Positions 44,481 through 58,400 of a stretch of 64,000 bases of DNA are shown piece after piece. The first letter of the stretch is position 1, and every line of letters begins with the position of its first letter. Location: assembly GCF_030272615.1 (NCBI RefSeq), contig NW_026728919.1:400001-464000 (forward strand), given 5' to 3'. The notes beneath the pieces were generated by a model. The model worked only from the letters and a program-made list of their open reading frames with translations, did not search any database and had not been told where the DNA came from. The translations under genes were made by a program, and so were the position numbers. Origin of the DNA: Cryptomeria japonica (lineage: Eukaryota > Streptophyta > Pinopsida > Cupressales > Cupressaceae).

Positions 44481-47400
44481 CGCCGGGCGTCGCAATGCTA
44501 TTTGAATAAACCTTTTGCCCGTTTGCGTTCTCGTCGGGGCCGGGCCGGGCCGGGGTGCGCTGCCCGCACTACCGCGCGCGCGGGGGCGACACCGAGCGCG
44601 CACCCGAGGCGCCCCGAGCACACAGGCCACGGTGCAACCCGGGCGTTGTGCGCGCACCCCGGTGCGCCCGAGGTGCTGCGCGCGCACCCAGGTGAAATCG
44701 GTGTGCACCTCGGCCAGTGCGCGCTCGGTCGAGTCGCGCACGTTGGCCAAGGTGCACGGTGATGTTTCTTACTCTAAGGTTCCGCACCAGACGCCCGGGA
44801 CAGGTGAGCGAAGCTGGGCGGGGCCGGGTGCGCGGCCGGGGCAGGTGCACGCAGCTGGAGAGAGCTTTGGAGCACACTTCGGAGCGCACCAATGATGCGC
44901 TCCATTCAAAAGTTTCCTGAAAAGGCAAAAAAAGTTGAGATTATAGAATTTCCCACTTGAGAGATTGTAAAAAAAAAAAATTTAAAATGAAGGAAACGCG
45001 GGTGCCAAGGTGTGCGCAGCCCAGCCAAGGTGTGCGCACCAAGGCGCCCACCCTGGCGAAGGTGCACGCAAGGTGCGCACCCGAGGCAAACCGGACAATT
45101 AACCCAACTTTCGACTTCGCGCGCACCTTGGAGCGCACTTCGGAGCGCTCCTTGGTGCGCACCAATCTTGGGCACCTCGGAGTGCACCATGGCGCCCACC
45201 AAGGTGCGCACCCGGGGCAAACCGAGCTCCGACTTCGTGCGCACCTTGGAGCGCACGAAAGGTGCGCACCATGGCGCCCACCAAGGTGCGCAGCCCAGCC
45301 AAGGCGTGCGCATCAAGGTGCGCACCCTGGCGAAGGTGCGCACCCGGGGCAAACCGAGCTCCGACTTCGTGCGCACCTTGGAGCGCACAAAAGGTGCGCA
45401 ACCCAGCCAAGGTGTGCGCACCCCGGTCAAACCGAGCTCCGAATCGTGCGCACCAGAGGTGCACGCCATCGTGCGCACCTTGGAGCACACTTCGGAGCCC
45501 TCCTTGGTGCGCGCCGATGTTGCGCACCTCGGAGCGCACCCGGGGAAAACAATGCAATTAACCCGACTTTCGACTTCGTGGGCACCTCGGAGCGCTCTCG
45601 GGTTCGCACCTCGGAGCACACCGAGGTGCGCACCTTTGATGCGCTGCCTTCACCAATTTCCAGAAAAGGCAAGAAAACATTGAGAAGGTGTGCGCACCGA
45701 GGTGCCCACCCTGGCGAAGGTGCACGCGAGGTGCGCACCCGGGGCAAACCGGGCTCCGACTTCGTGCACGCCGCACCTTGGAGCACACTTCGGAGCGCTC
45801 CTTGGTGCGCACCAGGGCGCGCAACCCAGCCGAGGTGCCCACCCCGGCGAAGGTGCACGCGAGGTGCGCACCCGGGGCAAACCGGGCTCCGACTTCGTGC
45901 ACGCCATGGTGCCCACCGCGGCGAAGGTGCACGCGAGGTGCGCACCCGGGGCAAACCGGGCTCCGACTTCGTGCACGCCGCACCTTGGAGCACACTTCGG
46001 AGCGCTCCTTGGTGCGCACCATGGTGCCCACCAGGGCGCGCAACCCCGCCGAAGGTGCACGCGAGGTGCGCACCCGGGGCAAACCGGGCTCCGACTTCGT
46101 GCACGCCGCACCTTGGAGCACACTTCGGAGCGCTCCTTGGTGCGCACCATGGTGCCCACCAGGGCGCGCAACCCCGCCGAAGGTGCACGCGAGGTGCGCA
46201 CCCGGGGCAAACCGGGCTCCGACTTCGTGCACGCCATGGTGCGCACCGCGGCGAAGGTGCGCACCCGGGGCAAACCGGGCTCCGACTTCGTGCACGCCGC
46301 ACCTTGGAGCACACTTCGGAGCGCTCCTTGGTGCGCACCAGGGCGCGCAACCCAGCCGAGGTGCCCACCCCGGCGAAGGTGCACGCGAGGTGCGTACCCG
46401 GGGCAAACCGGGCTCCGACTTCGTGCACGCCGCACCTTGGAGCACACTTCGGAGCGCTCCTTGGTGCGCACCATGGTGCCCACCAGGCCGCGCAACCCAG
46501 CCAAGGTGTGCGCACCAAGGTGCACGCGAGGTGCGCACCCGGGGCAAACCGGGGTCCGACTTCGTGCACGCCGCACCTTGGAGCACACATCGGGGCGCTC
46601 CCGGGTTCGCACCGGCGTTGCGCACCGTGGTGGGCACCTCGGAGCACACCAAGGTGGGCAGCGAGGTGCGCACCTTTGATGCGATGCCTTCACTAATTTC
46701 CATAAAAGGCAAAAAAAAAACGAGATTTTAAAATTTCCGTTTTGAAAGATAGTGAGAAAAAGGGAATGCTGGTGCCATCTTGAGCCCGCCCTGGTGCGCA
46801 GCCCAGCCAAGGTGTGCGCACCAAGGTGCCCACCCTGGCGAAGGTGCGCGCCCGGGCAATTAACCCAACTTCCAACTTCGCGCGCGCCAGGGTGGGAGCG
46901 CACCCAACAACCGGGCCTGGGAAGAGCCAATGCGAGAAACCCCACCAAACGCTCTGACAAAAAAAGAGGGGGCGCTCCAGTAACCCCGCTTCGGAGCGCA
47001 CCCTGGGCAAACCCAGCCAAGGTGCCCACCCCGGCCAAGGTGCAGGCGAGGTGCGCACCCGGGGCAAACCGGGCTCCGACAACGTGCACGCCGCACCTTG
47101 GAGCACACTTCGTAGCGCTCCCGGGTGCGCACCTCAGAGCACACCAAGGTGGGCAGCGAGGTGCGCACCTTTGATGCGCTGCCTTCACTAATTTCCAGAA
47201 AAGGCAAAAAAAAAAGGAGATTTTAAAATTTCCGTTTTGAAAGATAGTGAAAAAAACGGAACGCGCGTGCCATCTTGAGCCCGCCCTGGTGCGCAGCCCA
47301 GGTAAGGTGCCCACCCTGGCAAAGGTGCGCACCCGGGCAATTAACCCTACTTCCGACTTCGTGCGCGCCAGGGTGGCAACCGGGCCTCGGAAGAGCCAAT

Positions 47401-50400
47401 GCGAGAAACCCCACCAAACGCTCCGACAAAAAAAGAGGCGGCGCTCCAATAACCCCGCTTCGGAGCGCAGCCGGGGCAAACCCAGCCAAGGTGCCCACCC
47501 CGACGAAGGTGCACGCGAGGTGCGCACCCGGGGCAAACCGGGCTCCGACAACGTGCACGCAGCACCTTGGAGCACACTTCGAAGCACTCCCGGGTGCCCA
47601 CCGGCGTTGCGCACCGTGGTGGGCAGCGAGGTGCGCACCTTTGATGCGCTGCCTTCACTAATTTCCAGAAAAAGGCAAAAAAAAATGAGATTTTAAAATT
47701 TCCGTTTTGAAAGATAGTGAAAAAAAAGGAACGCGGGTGCCATCTTGAGCCCGCCCTGGTGCGCAGCCCAGGCAAGGCATGCGCACCAAGGTGCCCACCC
47801 GAGGTGCACACCCGGGGCAAACCGGGCTCCGACTTCGTGCAGGCCGCACCTTGGAGCACACTTCGGAGCGCTCCTTGGTGCGCACCATGGTGCCCACCAG
47901 GGCGCGCAACCCAGCCAAGGTCTGCACACTAAGGTGCCCACCCCGGCGAAGGTGCACGCGAGGTGCGCACCCGGGGCAAACCGGGCTCCGACTTCGTGCA
48001 CGCCATGGTGCCCACCGCGGCGAAGGTGCACGCGAGGTGCGCACCCGGGGCAAACCGGGCTCCGACTTCGTGCACGCCGCACCTTGGAGCACACTTCGGA
48101 GCGCTCCTTGGTGCGCACCATGGTGCCCACCAGGGCGCGCAACCCAGCCAAGGTGTGCGCACCAAGGTGCACGCGAGGTGCGCACCCGGGGCAAACCGGG
48201 GTCCGACTTCGTGCACGCCGCACCTTGGAGCACACATCGGAGCGCTCCCAGGTTCGCACCAGCGTTGCGCACCTTTGATGCGCTGCCTTCACTAATTTCC
48301 AGAAAAGGCAAAAAAAAACGATATTTTAAAATTTCCGTTCTGAAAGATAGTGAAAAAAACGGAACGCGGGTGCCATCTTGAGCCCTTCCTGGTGCGCAGC
48401 CCAGGCAAGTTGTGCGCACCAAGGTGCCCACCCTGGCGGAGGTGCGCGCCCGGGGCAAACCGGGCTCCGACTTCGTGCACTGCATGGTGCCCACCAAGGC
48501 GCGCAACCCAGCCAAGGTGCCCACCGCAGCGAAGGTGCACGCGAGGTGCACACCCGGGGCAAACCGGGCTCCGACTTCGTGCACGCCGCACCTTGGAGCA
48601 CACTTCAGAGCGCTCCTTGGTGCGCACCAGGGCGCGCAACCCAGCCGAGGTGCCCACCCCGGCGAAGGTGCACGCGAGGTGCGCACCCGGGGCAAACCGG
48701 GCTCCGACTTCGTGCACGCCATGGTGCCCACCGCGGCGAAGGTGCGCACCCGGGGCAAACCGGGCTCCGACTTCGTGCACGCCGCACCTTGGAGCACACT
48801 TCGGAGCGCTCCTTGGTGCGCACCATGGTGCCCACCAGGCCGCGCAACCCAGCCAAGGTGTGCGCACCAAGGTGCACGCGAGGTGCGCACCCGGGGCAAA
48901 CCGGGGTCCGACTTCGTGCACGCCGCACCTTGGAGCACACATCGGGGCGCTCCCGGGTTCGCACCGGCGTTGCGCACCGTGGTGGGCACCTCGGAGCACA
49001 CCAAGGTGGGCAGCGAGGTGCGCACCTTTGATGCGATGCCTTCACTAATTTCCATAAAAGGCAAAAAAAAAACGAGATTTTAAAATTTCCGTTTTGAAAG
49101 ATAGTGAGAAAAAGGGAATGCTGGTGCCATCTTGAGCCCGCCCTGGTGCGCAGCCCAGCCAAGGTTTGCGCACCAAGGTGCCCACCCTGGCGAAGGTGCG
49201 CGCCCGGGCAATTAACCCAACTTCCAACTTCGCGCGCGCCAGGGTGGGAGCGCACCCAACAACCGGGCCTGGGAAGAGCCAATGCGAGAAACCCCACCAA
49301 ACTCTCTGACAAAAAAAGAGGGGGCGCTCCAGTAACCCCGCTTCGGAGCGCACCCTGGGCAAACCCAGCCAAGGTGCCCACCCCGGCCAAGGTGCAGGCG
49401 AGGTGCGCACCCGGGGCAAACCGGGCTCCGACAACGTGCACGCCGCACCTTGGAGCACACTTCGTAGCGCTCCCGGGTGCGCACCTCAGAGCACACCAAG
49501 GTGGGCAGCGAGGTGCGCACCTTTGATGCGCTGCCTTCACTAATTTCCAGAAAAGGCAAAAAAAAAAGGAGATTTTAAAATTTCCGTTTTGAAAGATAGT
49601 GAAAAAAACGGAACGCGCGTGCCATCTTGAGCCCGCCCTGGTGCGCAGCCCAGGTAAGGTGCCACCCTGGCAAAGGTGCGCACCCGGGCAATTAACCCTA
49701 CTTCCGACTTCGTGCGCGCCAGGGTGGCAACCGGGCCTCGGAAGAGCCAATGCGAGAAACCCCACCAAACGCTCCGACAAAAAAAGAGGCGGCGCTCCAA
49801 TAACCCCGCTTCGGAGCGCAGCCGGGGCAAACCAAGCCAAGGTGCCCACCCCGACGAAGGTGCACGCGAGGTGCGCACCCGGGGCAAACCGGGCTCCGAC
49901 AACGTGCACGCAGCACCTTGGAGCACACTTCGAAGCACTCCCGGGTGCCCACCGGCGTTGCGCACCGTGGTGGGCAGCGAGGTGCGCACCTTTGATGCGC
50001 TGCCTTCACTAATTTCCAGAAAAAGGCAAAAAAAAATGAGATTTTAAAATTTCCGTTTTGAAAGATAGTGAAAAAAAAGGAACGCGGGTGCCATCTTGAG
50101 CCCGCCCTGGTGCGCAGCCCAGGCAAGGCATGCGCACCAAGGTGCCCACCCGAGGTGCACACCCGGGGCAAACCGGGCTCCGACTTCGTGCAGGCCGCAC
50201 CTTGGAGCACACTTCGGAGCGCTCCTTGGTGCGCACCATGGTGCCCACCAGGGCGCACCCGAGGCAAACCGGGCTCCGACTTCGTGCACGCCGCACCTTG
50301 GAGCACCATCGGAGCGCTCCCAGGTTCGCACCAGCGTTGCGCACCTTTGATGCGCTGCCTTCACTAATTTCCAGAAAAGGCAAAAAAAAACGATATTATT

Positions 50401-52274
50401 TTAAAATTTCCGTTCTGAAAGATAGTGAAAAAAACGGAACGCGGGTGCCATCTTGAGCCCTTCCTGATGCGCAGCCCAGGCAAGTTGTGCGCACCAAGGT
50501 GCCCACCCTGGCGGAGGTGCGCGCCCGGGGCAAACCGGGCTCCGACTTCGTGCACTGCATGGTGCCCACCAAGGCGCGCAACCCAGCCAAGGTGCCCACC
50601 GCAGCGAAGGTGCACGCGAGGTGCGCACCCGAGGTGCACACCCGGGGCAAACCGGGCTCCGACTTCGTGCACGCCGCACCTTGGAGCACACTTCAGAGCG
50701 CTCCTTGGTACGCACCAGGGCGCGCAACCCAGCCAAGGTGCTCACCCCGGCGAAGGTGCACGCGAGGTGCGCACCCGGGGCAAACCGGGCTCGGACTTCG
50801 TGCACGCCGCACCTTGGAGCACACATCGGAGCGCTCCCGGGTTCGCACCAGCATTGCGCACCTTTGATGCGCTGCCTTCACTAATTTCCAGAAAAGGCAA
50901 AAAAAAGAAAAAAATGAGATTTTAAAATTTCCGTTTTGAAAGATAGTGAAAAAAACGGAACGCGGGTGCCATCTTGAGCCCGCCCTGGTGTGCAGCCCAG
51001 GCAAGTTGTGCGCACCAAGGCACCCACCCTGGCCAAGGTGGGTCACGGGGTGGGTCCTAGGGTGGGTAACGGGGTGGGTACTAAGGTGCGTGCCAAGGTG
51101 GGTCATAGGGTGGGTGCCAAGGTGGGCACCAGGGTGGGTGTGCACCAACCCTAGCCAGGGTAGGTCACGGGGTGGTTGTCGGGGTGGGCGTCAAGGAGCC
51201 AAGGTGGGTGGCAAGTAGCCAAGTTGCGTGCCAAGGTGGGTGTCGGGGTGGGTGCCAAGGATCCAAGGTGGGTGCCAAGGAACCAAGGTGGGTGTCTGGG
51301 TGGGTGCCGAGGTGGGAGCCAGGGTGGGTCCCAAGGTGAGTGCAAAGGTGGGTGCCAGGGTCAAGGTGAGTGCCAATGTGGGTTCCAAGGTGCCAGGGTC
51401 AGGGTGAGTGCCAATGTGGGTTCAAAGGTGCTAAGTTGGGTGCGAGGTTGGGTGCGAGGGTGGGTGGGTGCCAAGGTGTGCTAGGTGGAAGCCCGGGTGG
51501 GTCGGCATCCCATGGGTGTCGAGTTGGGTGCCTGATGGGTGCTTCTTGTCAAGTTTTAGTCGTCGGGACTCATTTCGAGCCTTAGAGGTCGTTTCTTGTC
51601 CGGTTGCCCTGTCTTCGACCTGGGAACCCAATTTTGGTCCTCGGGTCCCATTTTTTTTTGTCTCGCATCCCACTTTTGGCCTGTGGCCTTTTCGGGGTCG
51701 ATTCTCGTTTTGGGCATCAGAGCATGTTTCTTCTCCTAAAACCCAATATTTGTTTATTAAGTCTCGGAACACATTTTTGTTCTCGTGGACCCATCATGGG
51801 TCTTGGAACGCATTTGTGGTCCTTGGGTCCCATTTTGCATCCCGAAACTTGTGTTTTGGTGCTTGATCCCTATTTTGGGTGCCCACCTTGCACCAAGTGC
51901 GCACCCGGGGCAAACCGAGCGCCTTGGTGCACCGGGGCAAGATCGAGCGTGCACCCGAGGCGCCCCGAACATGCACCAAGGTGCACTCGGCCCACATGTG
52001 AGCGCAGGTCGTTGCGCCCGAGGTGGTGTGTGGGCACCGCGTTGCAGACGGGACACTGCACGCACACGACGCCCCCTCCAGGTGCACGCACGTAGGCCGG
52101 GCCGGGTGCACACCCGACGCCCTAGCAAGGTGCGCGCACCCGGGCAGGGCTCACACTTGGCGAACGGGGCGCACTTCGCGAGGGAGGGTGTGCACCTCGA
52201 CGGGGGTGGGTGGCCGGGGTGGATTCGCACGTGGGTCGCGGTTTGCTAAGTACACACTGCGACAAGCTCATAAC

Positions 52275-52393
52275 GGGTGCGATCATACCAGCGTTAGTGC
52301 ACCGGATCCCATCAGAACTCCGCAGTTAAGCGCGCTTGGGCCGGAGTAGTACTGGGATGGGTGACCTCCCGGGAAGTCCCGGTGTTGCACCCT
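52275..52393 (+). rRNA. 5S ribosomal RNA, copy 6
   Basis: By eye identical to copy 1. It lies 7,925 bp from copy 5. Confidence 0.98.
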
Positions 52394-52405
52394 TTTTTAG
52401 TTTTT
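52393..52405 (+). terminator. Pol III oligo-T terminator of 5S copy 6
   Basis: T6-AG-T5 directly after the 5S 3' end. Confidence 0.95.
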
Positions 52406-55400
52406 CGCCGGGCGTCGCAATGCTATTTGAATAAACCTTTTGCCCGTTTGCGTTCTCGTCGGGGCCGGGCCGGGCCGGGGTGCGCTGCCCGCACTACCGC
52501 GCGCGCGGGGGCGACACCGAGCGCGCACCCGAGGCGCCCCGAGCACACAGGCCACGGTGCAACCCGGGCGTTGTGCGCGCACCCCGGTGCGCCCGAGGTG
52601 CTGCGCGCGCACCCAGGTGAAATCGGTGTGCACCTCGGCCAGTGCGCGCTCGGTCGAGTCGCGCACGTTGGCCAAGGTGCACGGTGATGTTTCTTACTCT
52701 AAGGTTCCGCACCAGACGCCCGGGACAGGTGAGCGAAGCTGGGCGGGGCCGGGTGCGCGGCCGGGGCAGGTGCACGCAGCTGGAGAGAGCTTTGGAGCAC
52801 ACTTCGGAGCGCACCAATGATGCGCTCCATTCAAAAGTTTCCTGAAAAGGCAAAAAAAGTTGAGATTATAGAATTTCCCACTTGAGAGATTGTAAAAAAA
52901 AAAAATTTAAAATGAAGGAAACGCGGGTGCCAAGGTGTGCGCGCAGCCAAGGTGTGCGCACCAAGGCGCCCACCCTGGCGAAGGTGCACGCAAGGTGCGC
53001 ACCCGAGGCAAACCGGACAATTAACCCAACTTTCGACTTCGCGCGCACCTTGGAGCGCACTTCGGAGCGCTCCTTGGTGCGCACCAATCTTGGGCACCTC
53101 GGAGTGCACCATGGCGCCCACCAAGGTGCGCACCCGGGGCAAACCGAGCTCCGACTTCGTGCGCACCTTGGAGCGCACGAAAGGTGCGCACCATGGCGCC
53201 CACCAAGGTGCGCAGCCCAGCCAAGGCGTGCGCATCAAGGTGCGCACCCTGGCGAAGGTGCGCACCCGGGGCAAACCGAGCTCCGACTTCGTGCGCACCT
53301 TGGAGCGCACAAAAGGTGCGCAACCCAGCCAAGGTGTGCGCACCCCGGTCAAACCGAGCTCCGAATCGTGCGCACCAGAGGTGCACGCCATCGTGCGCAC
53401 CTTGGAGCACACTTCGGAGCCCTCCTTGGTGCGCGCCGATGTTGCGCACCTCGGAGCGCACCCGGGGAAAACAATGCAATTAACCCGACTTTCGACTTCG
53501 TGGGCACCTCGGAGCGCTCTCGGGTTCGCACCTCGGAGCACACCGAGGTGCGCACCTTTGATGCGCTGCCTTCACCAATTTCCAGAAAAGGCAAGAAAAC
53601 ATTGAGAAGGTGTGCGCACCGAGGTGCCCACCCTGGCGAAGGTGCACGCGAGGTGCGCACCCGGGGCAAACCGGGCTCCGACTTCGTGCACGCCGCACCT
53701 TGGAGCACACTTCGGAGCGCTCCTTGGTGCGCACCAGGGCGCGCAACCCAGCCGAGGTGCCCACCCCGGCGAAGGTGCACGCGAGGTGCGCACCCGGGGC
53801 AAACCGGGCTCCGACTTCGTGCACGCCATGGTGCCCACCGCGGCGAAGGTGCACGCGAGGTGCGCACCCGGGGCAAACCGGGCTCCGACTTCGTGCACGC
53901 CGCACCTTGGAGCACACTTCGGAGCGCTCCTTGGTGCGCACCATGGTGCCCACCAGGGCGCGCAACCCCGCCGAAGGTGCACGCGAGGTGCGCACCCGGG
54001 GCAAACCGGGCTCCGACTTCGTGCACGCCGCACCTTGGAGCACACTTCGGAGCGCTCCTTGGTGCGCACCATGGTGCCCACCAGGGCGCGCAACCCCGCC
54101 GAAGGTGCACGCGAGGTGCGCACCCGGGGCAAACCGGGCTCCGACTTCGTGCACGCCATGGTGCGCACCGCGGCGAAGGTGCGCACCCGGGGCAAACCGG
54201 GCTCCGACTTCGTGCACGCCGCACCTTGGAGCACACTTCGGAGCGCTCCTTGGTGCGCACCAGGGCGCGCAACCCAGCCGAGGTGCCCACCCCGGCGAAG
54301 GTGCACGCGAGGTGCGTACCCGGGGCAAACCGGGCTCCGACTTCGTGCACGCCGCACCTTGGAGCACACTTCGGAGCGCTCCTTGGTGCGCACCATGGTG
54401 CCCACCAGGCCGCGCAACCCAGCCAAGGTGTGCGCACCAAGGTGCACGCGAGGTGCGCACCCGGGGCAAACCGGGGTCCGACTTCGTGCACGCCGCACCT
54501 TGGAGCACACATCGGGGCGCTCCCGGGTTCGCACCGGCGTTGCGCACCGTGGTGGGCACCTCGGAGCACACCAAGGTGGGCAGCGAGGTGCGCACCTTTG
54601 ATGCGATGCCTTCACTAATTTCCATAAAAGGCAAAAAAAAAACGAGATTTTAAAATTTCCGTTTTGAAAGATAGTGAGAAAAAGGGAATGCTGGTGCCAT
54701 CTTGAGCCCGCCCTGGTGCGCAGCCCAGCCAAGGTGTGCGCACCAAGGTGCCCACCCTGGCGAAGGTGCGCGCCCGGGCAATTAACCCAACTTCCAACTT
54801 CGCGCGCGCCAGGGTGGGAGCGCACCCAACAACCGGGCCTGGGAAGAGCCAATGCGAGAAACCCCACCAAACGCTCTGACAAAAAAAGAGGGGGCGCTCC
54901 AGTAACCCCGCTTCGGAGCGCACCCTGGGCAAACCCAGCCAAGGTGCCCACCCCGGCCAAGGTGCAGGCGAGGTGCGCACCCGGGGCAAACCGGGCTCCG
55001 ACAACGTGCACGCCGCACCTTGGAGCACACTTCGTAGCGCTCCCGGGTGCGCACCTCAGAGCACACCAAGGTGGGCAGCGAGGTGCGCACCTTTGATGCG
55101 CTGCCTTCACTAATTTCCAGAAAAGGCAAAAAAAAAAGGAGATTTTAAAATTTCCGTTTTGAAAGATAGTGAAAAAAACGGAACGCGCGTGCCATCTTGA
55201 GCCCGCCCTGGTGCGCAGCCCAGGTAAGGTGCCCACCCTGGCAAAGGTGCGCACCCGGGCAATTAACCCTACTTCCGACTTCGTGCGCGCCAGGGTGGCA
55301 ACCGGGCCTCGGAAGAGCCAATGCGAGAAACCCCACCAAACGCTCCGACAAAAAAAGAGGCGGCGCTCCAATAACCCCGCTTCGGAGCGCAGCCGGGGCA

Positions 55401-58400
55401 AACCCAGCCAAGGTGCCCACCCCGACGAAGGTGCACGCGAGGTGCGCACCCGGGGCAAACCGGGCTCCGACAACGTGCACGCAGCACCTTGGAGCACACT
55501 TCGAAGCACTCCCGGGTGCCCACCGGCGTTGCGCACCGTGGTGGGCAGCGAGGTGCGCACCTTTGATGCGCTGCCTTCACTAATTTCCAGAAAAAGGCAA
55601 AAAAAAATGAGATTTTAAAATTTCCGTTTTGAAAGATAGTGAAAAAAAAGGAACGCGGGTGCCATCTTGAGCCCGCCCTGGTGCGCAGCCCAGGCAAGGC
55701 ATGCGCACCAAGGTGCCCACCCGAGGTGCACACCCGGGGCAAACCGGGCTCCGACTTCGTGCAGGCCGCACCTTGGAGCACACTTCGGAGCGCTCCTTGG
55801 TGCGCACCATGGTGCCCACCAGGGCGCGCAACCCAGCCAAGGTCTGCACACTAAGGTGCCCACCCCGGCGAAGGTGCACGCGAGGTGCGCACCCGGGGCA
55901 AACCGGGCTCCGACTTCGTGCACGCCATGGTGCCCACCGCGGCGAAGGTGCACGCGAGGTGCGCACCCGGGGCAAACCGGGCTCCGACTTCGTGCACGCC
56001 GCACCTTGGAGCACACTTCGGAGCGCTCCTTGGTGCGCACCATGGTGCCCACCAGGGCGCGCAACCCAGCCAAGGTGTGCGCACCAAGGTGCACGCGAGG
56101 TGCGCACCCGGGGCAAACCGGGGTCCGACTTCGTGCACGCCGCACCTTGGAGCACACATCGGAGCGCTCCCAGGTTCGCACCAGCGTTGCGCACCTTTGA
56201 TGCGCTGCCTTCACTAATTTCCAGAAAAGGCAAAAAAAAACGATATTTTAAAATTTCCGTTCTGAAAGATAGTGAAAAAAACGGAACGCGGGTGCCATCT
56301 TGAGCCCTTCCTGGTGCGCAGCCCAGGCAAGTTGTGCGCACCAAGGTGCCCACCCTGGCGGAGGTGCGCGCCCGGGGCAAACCGGGCTCCGACTTCGTGC
56401 ACTGCATGGTGCCCACCAAGGCGCGCAACCCAGCCAAGGTGCCCACCGCAGCGAAGGTGCACGCGAGGTGCACACCCGGGGCAAACCGGGCTCCGACTTC
56501 GTGCACGCCGCACCTTGGAGCACACTTCAGAGCGCTCCTTGGTGCGCACCAGGGCGCGCAACCCAGCCGAGGTGCCCACCCCGGCGAAGGTGCACGCGAG
56601 GTGCGCACCCGGGGCAAACCGGGCTCCGACTTCGTGCACGCCATGGTGCCCACCGCGGCGAAGGTGCGCACCCGGGGCAAACCGGGCTCCGACTTCGTGC
56701 ACGCCGCACCTTGGAGCACACTTCGGAGCGCTCCTTGGTGCGCACCATGGTGCCCACCAGGCCGCGCAACCCAGCCAAGGTGTGCGCACCAAGGTGCACG
56801 CGAGGTGCGCACCCGGGGCAAACCGGGGTCCGACTTCGTGCACGCCGCACCTTGGAGCACACATCGGGGCGCTCCCGGGTTCGCACCGGCGTTGCGCACC
56901 GTGGTGGGCACCTCGGAGCACACCAAGGTGGGCAGCGAGGTGCGCACCTTTGATGCGATGCCTTCACTAATTTCCATAAAAGGCAAAAAAAAAACGAGAT
57001 TTTAAAATTTCCGTTTTGAAAGATAGTGAGAAAAAGGGAATGCTGGTGCCATCTTGAGCCCGCCCTGGTGCGCAGCCCAGCCAAGGTTTGCGCACCAAGG
57101 TGCCCACCCTGGCGAAGGTGCGCGCCCGGGCAATTAACCCAACTTCCAACTTCGCGCGCGCCAGGGTGGGAGCGCACCCAACAACCGGGCCTGGGAAGAG
57201 CCAATGCGAGAAACCCCACCAAACTCTCTGACAAAAAAAGAGGGGGCGCTCCAGTAACCCCGCTTCGGAGCGCACCCTGGGCAAACCCAGCCAAGGTGCC
57301 CACCCCGGCCAAGGTGCAGGCGAGGTGCGCACCCGGGGCAAACCGGGCTCCGACAACGTGCACGCCGCACCTTGGAGCACACTTCGTAGCGCTCCCGGGT
57401 GCGCACCTCAGAGCACACCAAGGTGGGCAGCGAGGTGCGCACCTTTGATGCGCTGCCTTCACTAATTTCCAGAAAAGGCAAAAAAAAAAGGAGATTTTAA
57501 AATTTCCGTTTTGAAAGATAGTGAAAAAAACGGAACGCGCGTGCCATCTTGAGCCCGCCCTGGTGCGCAGCCCAGGTAAGGTGCCACCCTGGCAAAGGTG
57601 CGCACCCGGGCAATTAACCCTACTTCCGACTTCGTGCGCGCCAGGGTGGCAACCGGGCCTCGGAAGAGCCAATGCGAGAAACCCCACCAAACGCTCCGAC
57701 AAAAAAAGAGGCGGCGCTCCAATAACCCCGCTTCGGAGCGCAGCCGGGGCAAACCAAGCCAAGGTGCCCACCCCGACGAAGGTGCACGCGAGGTGCGCAC
57801 CCGGGGCAAACCGGGCTCCGACAACGTGCACGCAGCACCTTGGAGCACACTTCGAAGCACTCCCGGGTGCCCACCGGCGTTGCGCACCGTGGTGGGCAGC
57901 GAGGTGCGCACCTTTGATGCGCTGCCTTCACTAATTTCCAGAAAAAGGCAAAAAAAAATGAGATTTTAAAATTTCCGTTTTGAAAGATAGTGAAAAAAAA
58001 GGAACGCGGGTGCCATCTTGAGCCCGCCCTGGTGCGCAGCCCAGGCAAGGCATGCGCACCAAGGTGCCCACCCGAGGTGCACACCCGGGGCAAACCGGGC
58101 TCCGACTTCGTGCAGGCCGCACCTTGGAGCACACTTCGGAGCGCTCCTTGGTGCGCACCATGGTGCCCACCAGGGCGCACCCGAGGCAAACCGGGCTCCG
58201 ACTTCGTGCACGCCGCACCTTGGAGCACACATCGGAGCGCTCCCAGGTTCGCACCAGCGTTGCGCACCTTTGATGCGCTGCCTTCACTAATTTCCAGAAA
58301 AGGCAAAAAAAAACGATATTTTAAAATTTCCGTTCTGAAAGATAGTGAAAAAAACGGAACGCGGGTGCCATCTTGAGCCCTTCCTGATGCGCAGCCCAGG

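Larger units (their letters stand above)
43096..51020 (+). repeat. 7.92-kb 5S-bearing unit 5
   Basis: Length 7,925 bp. Private changes: one base lost near 50307 (GAGCACCATCGG against GAGCACACATCGG) and three bases gained in an A/T module near 50396 (CGATATTATTTTAAAA). The 5S gene is at 44350. Confidence 0.97.
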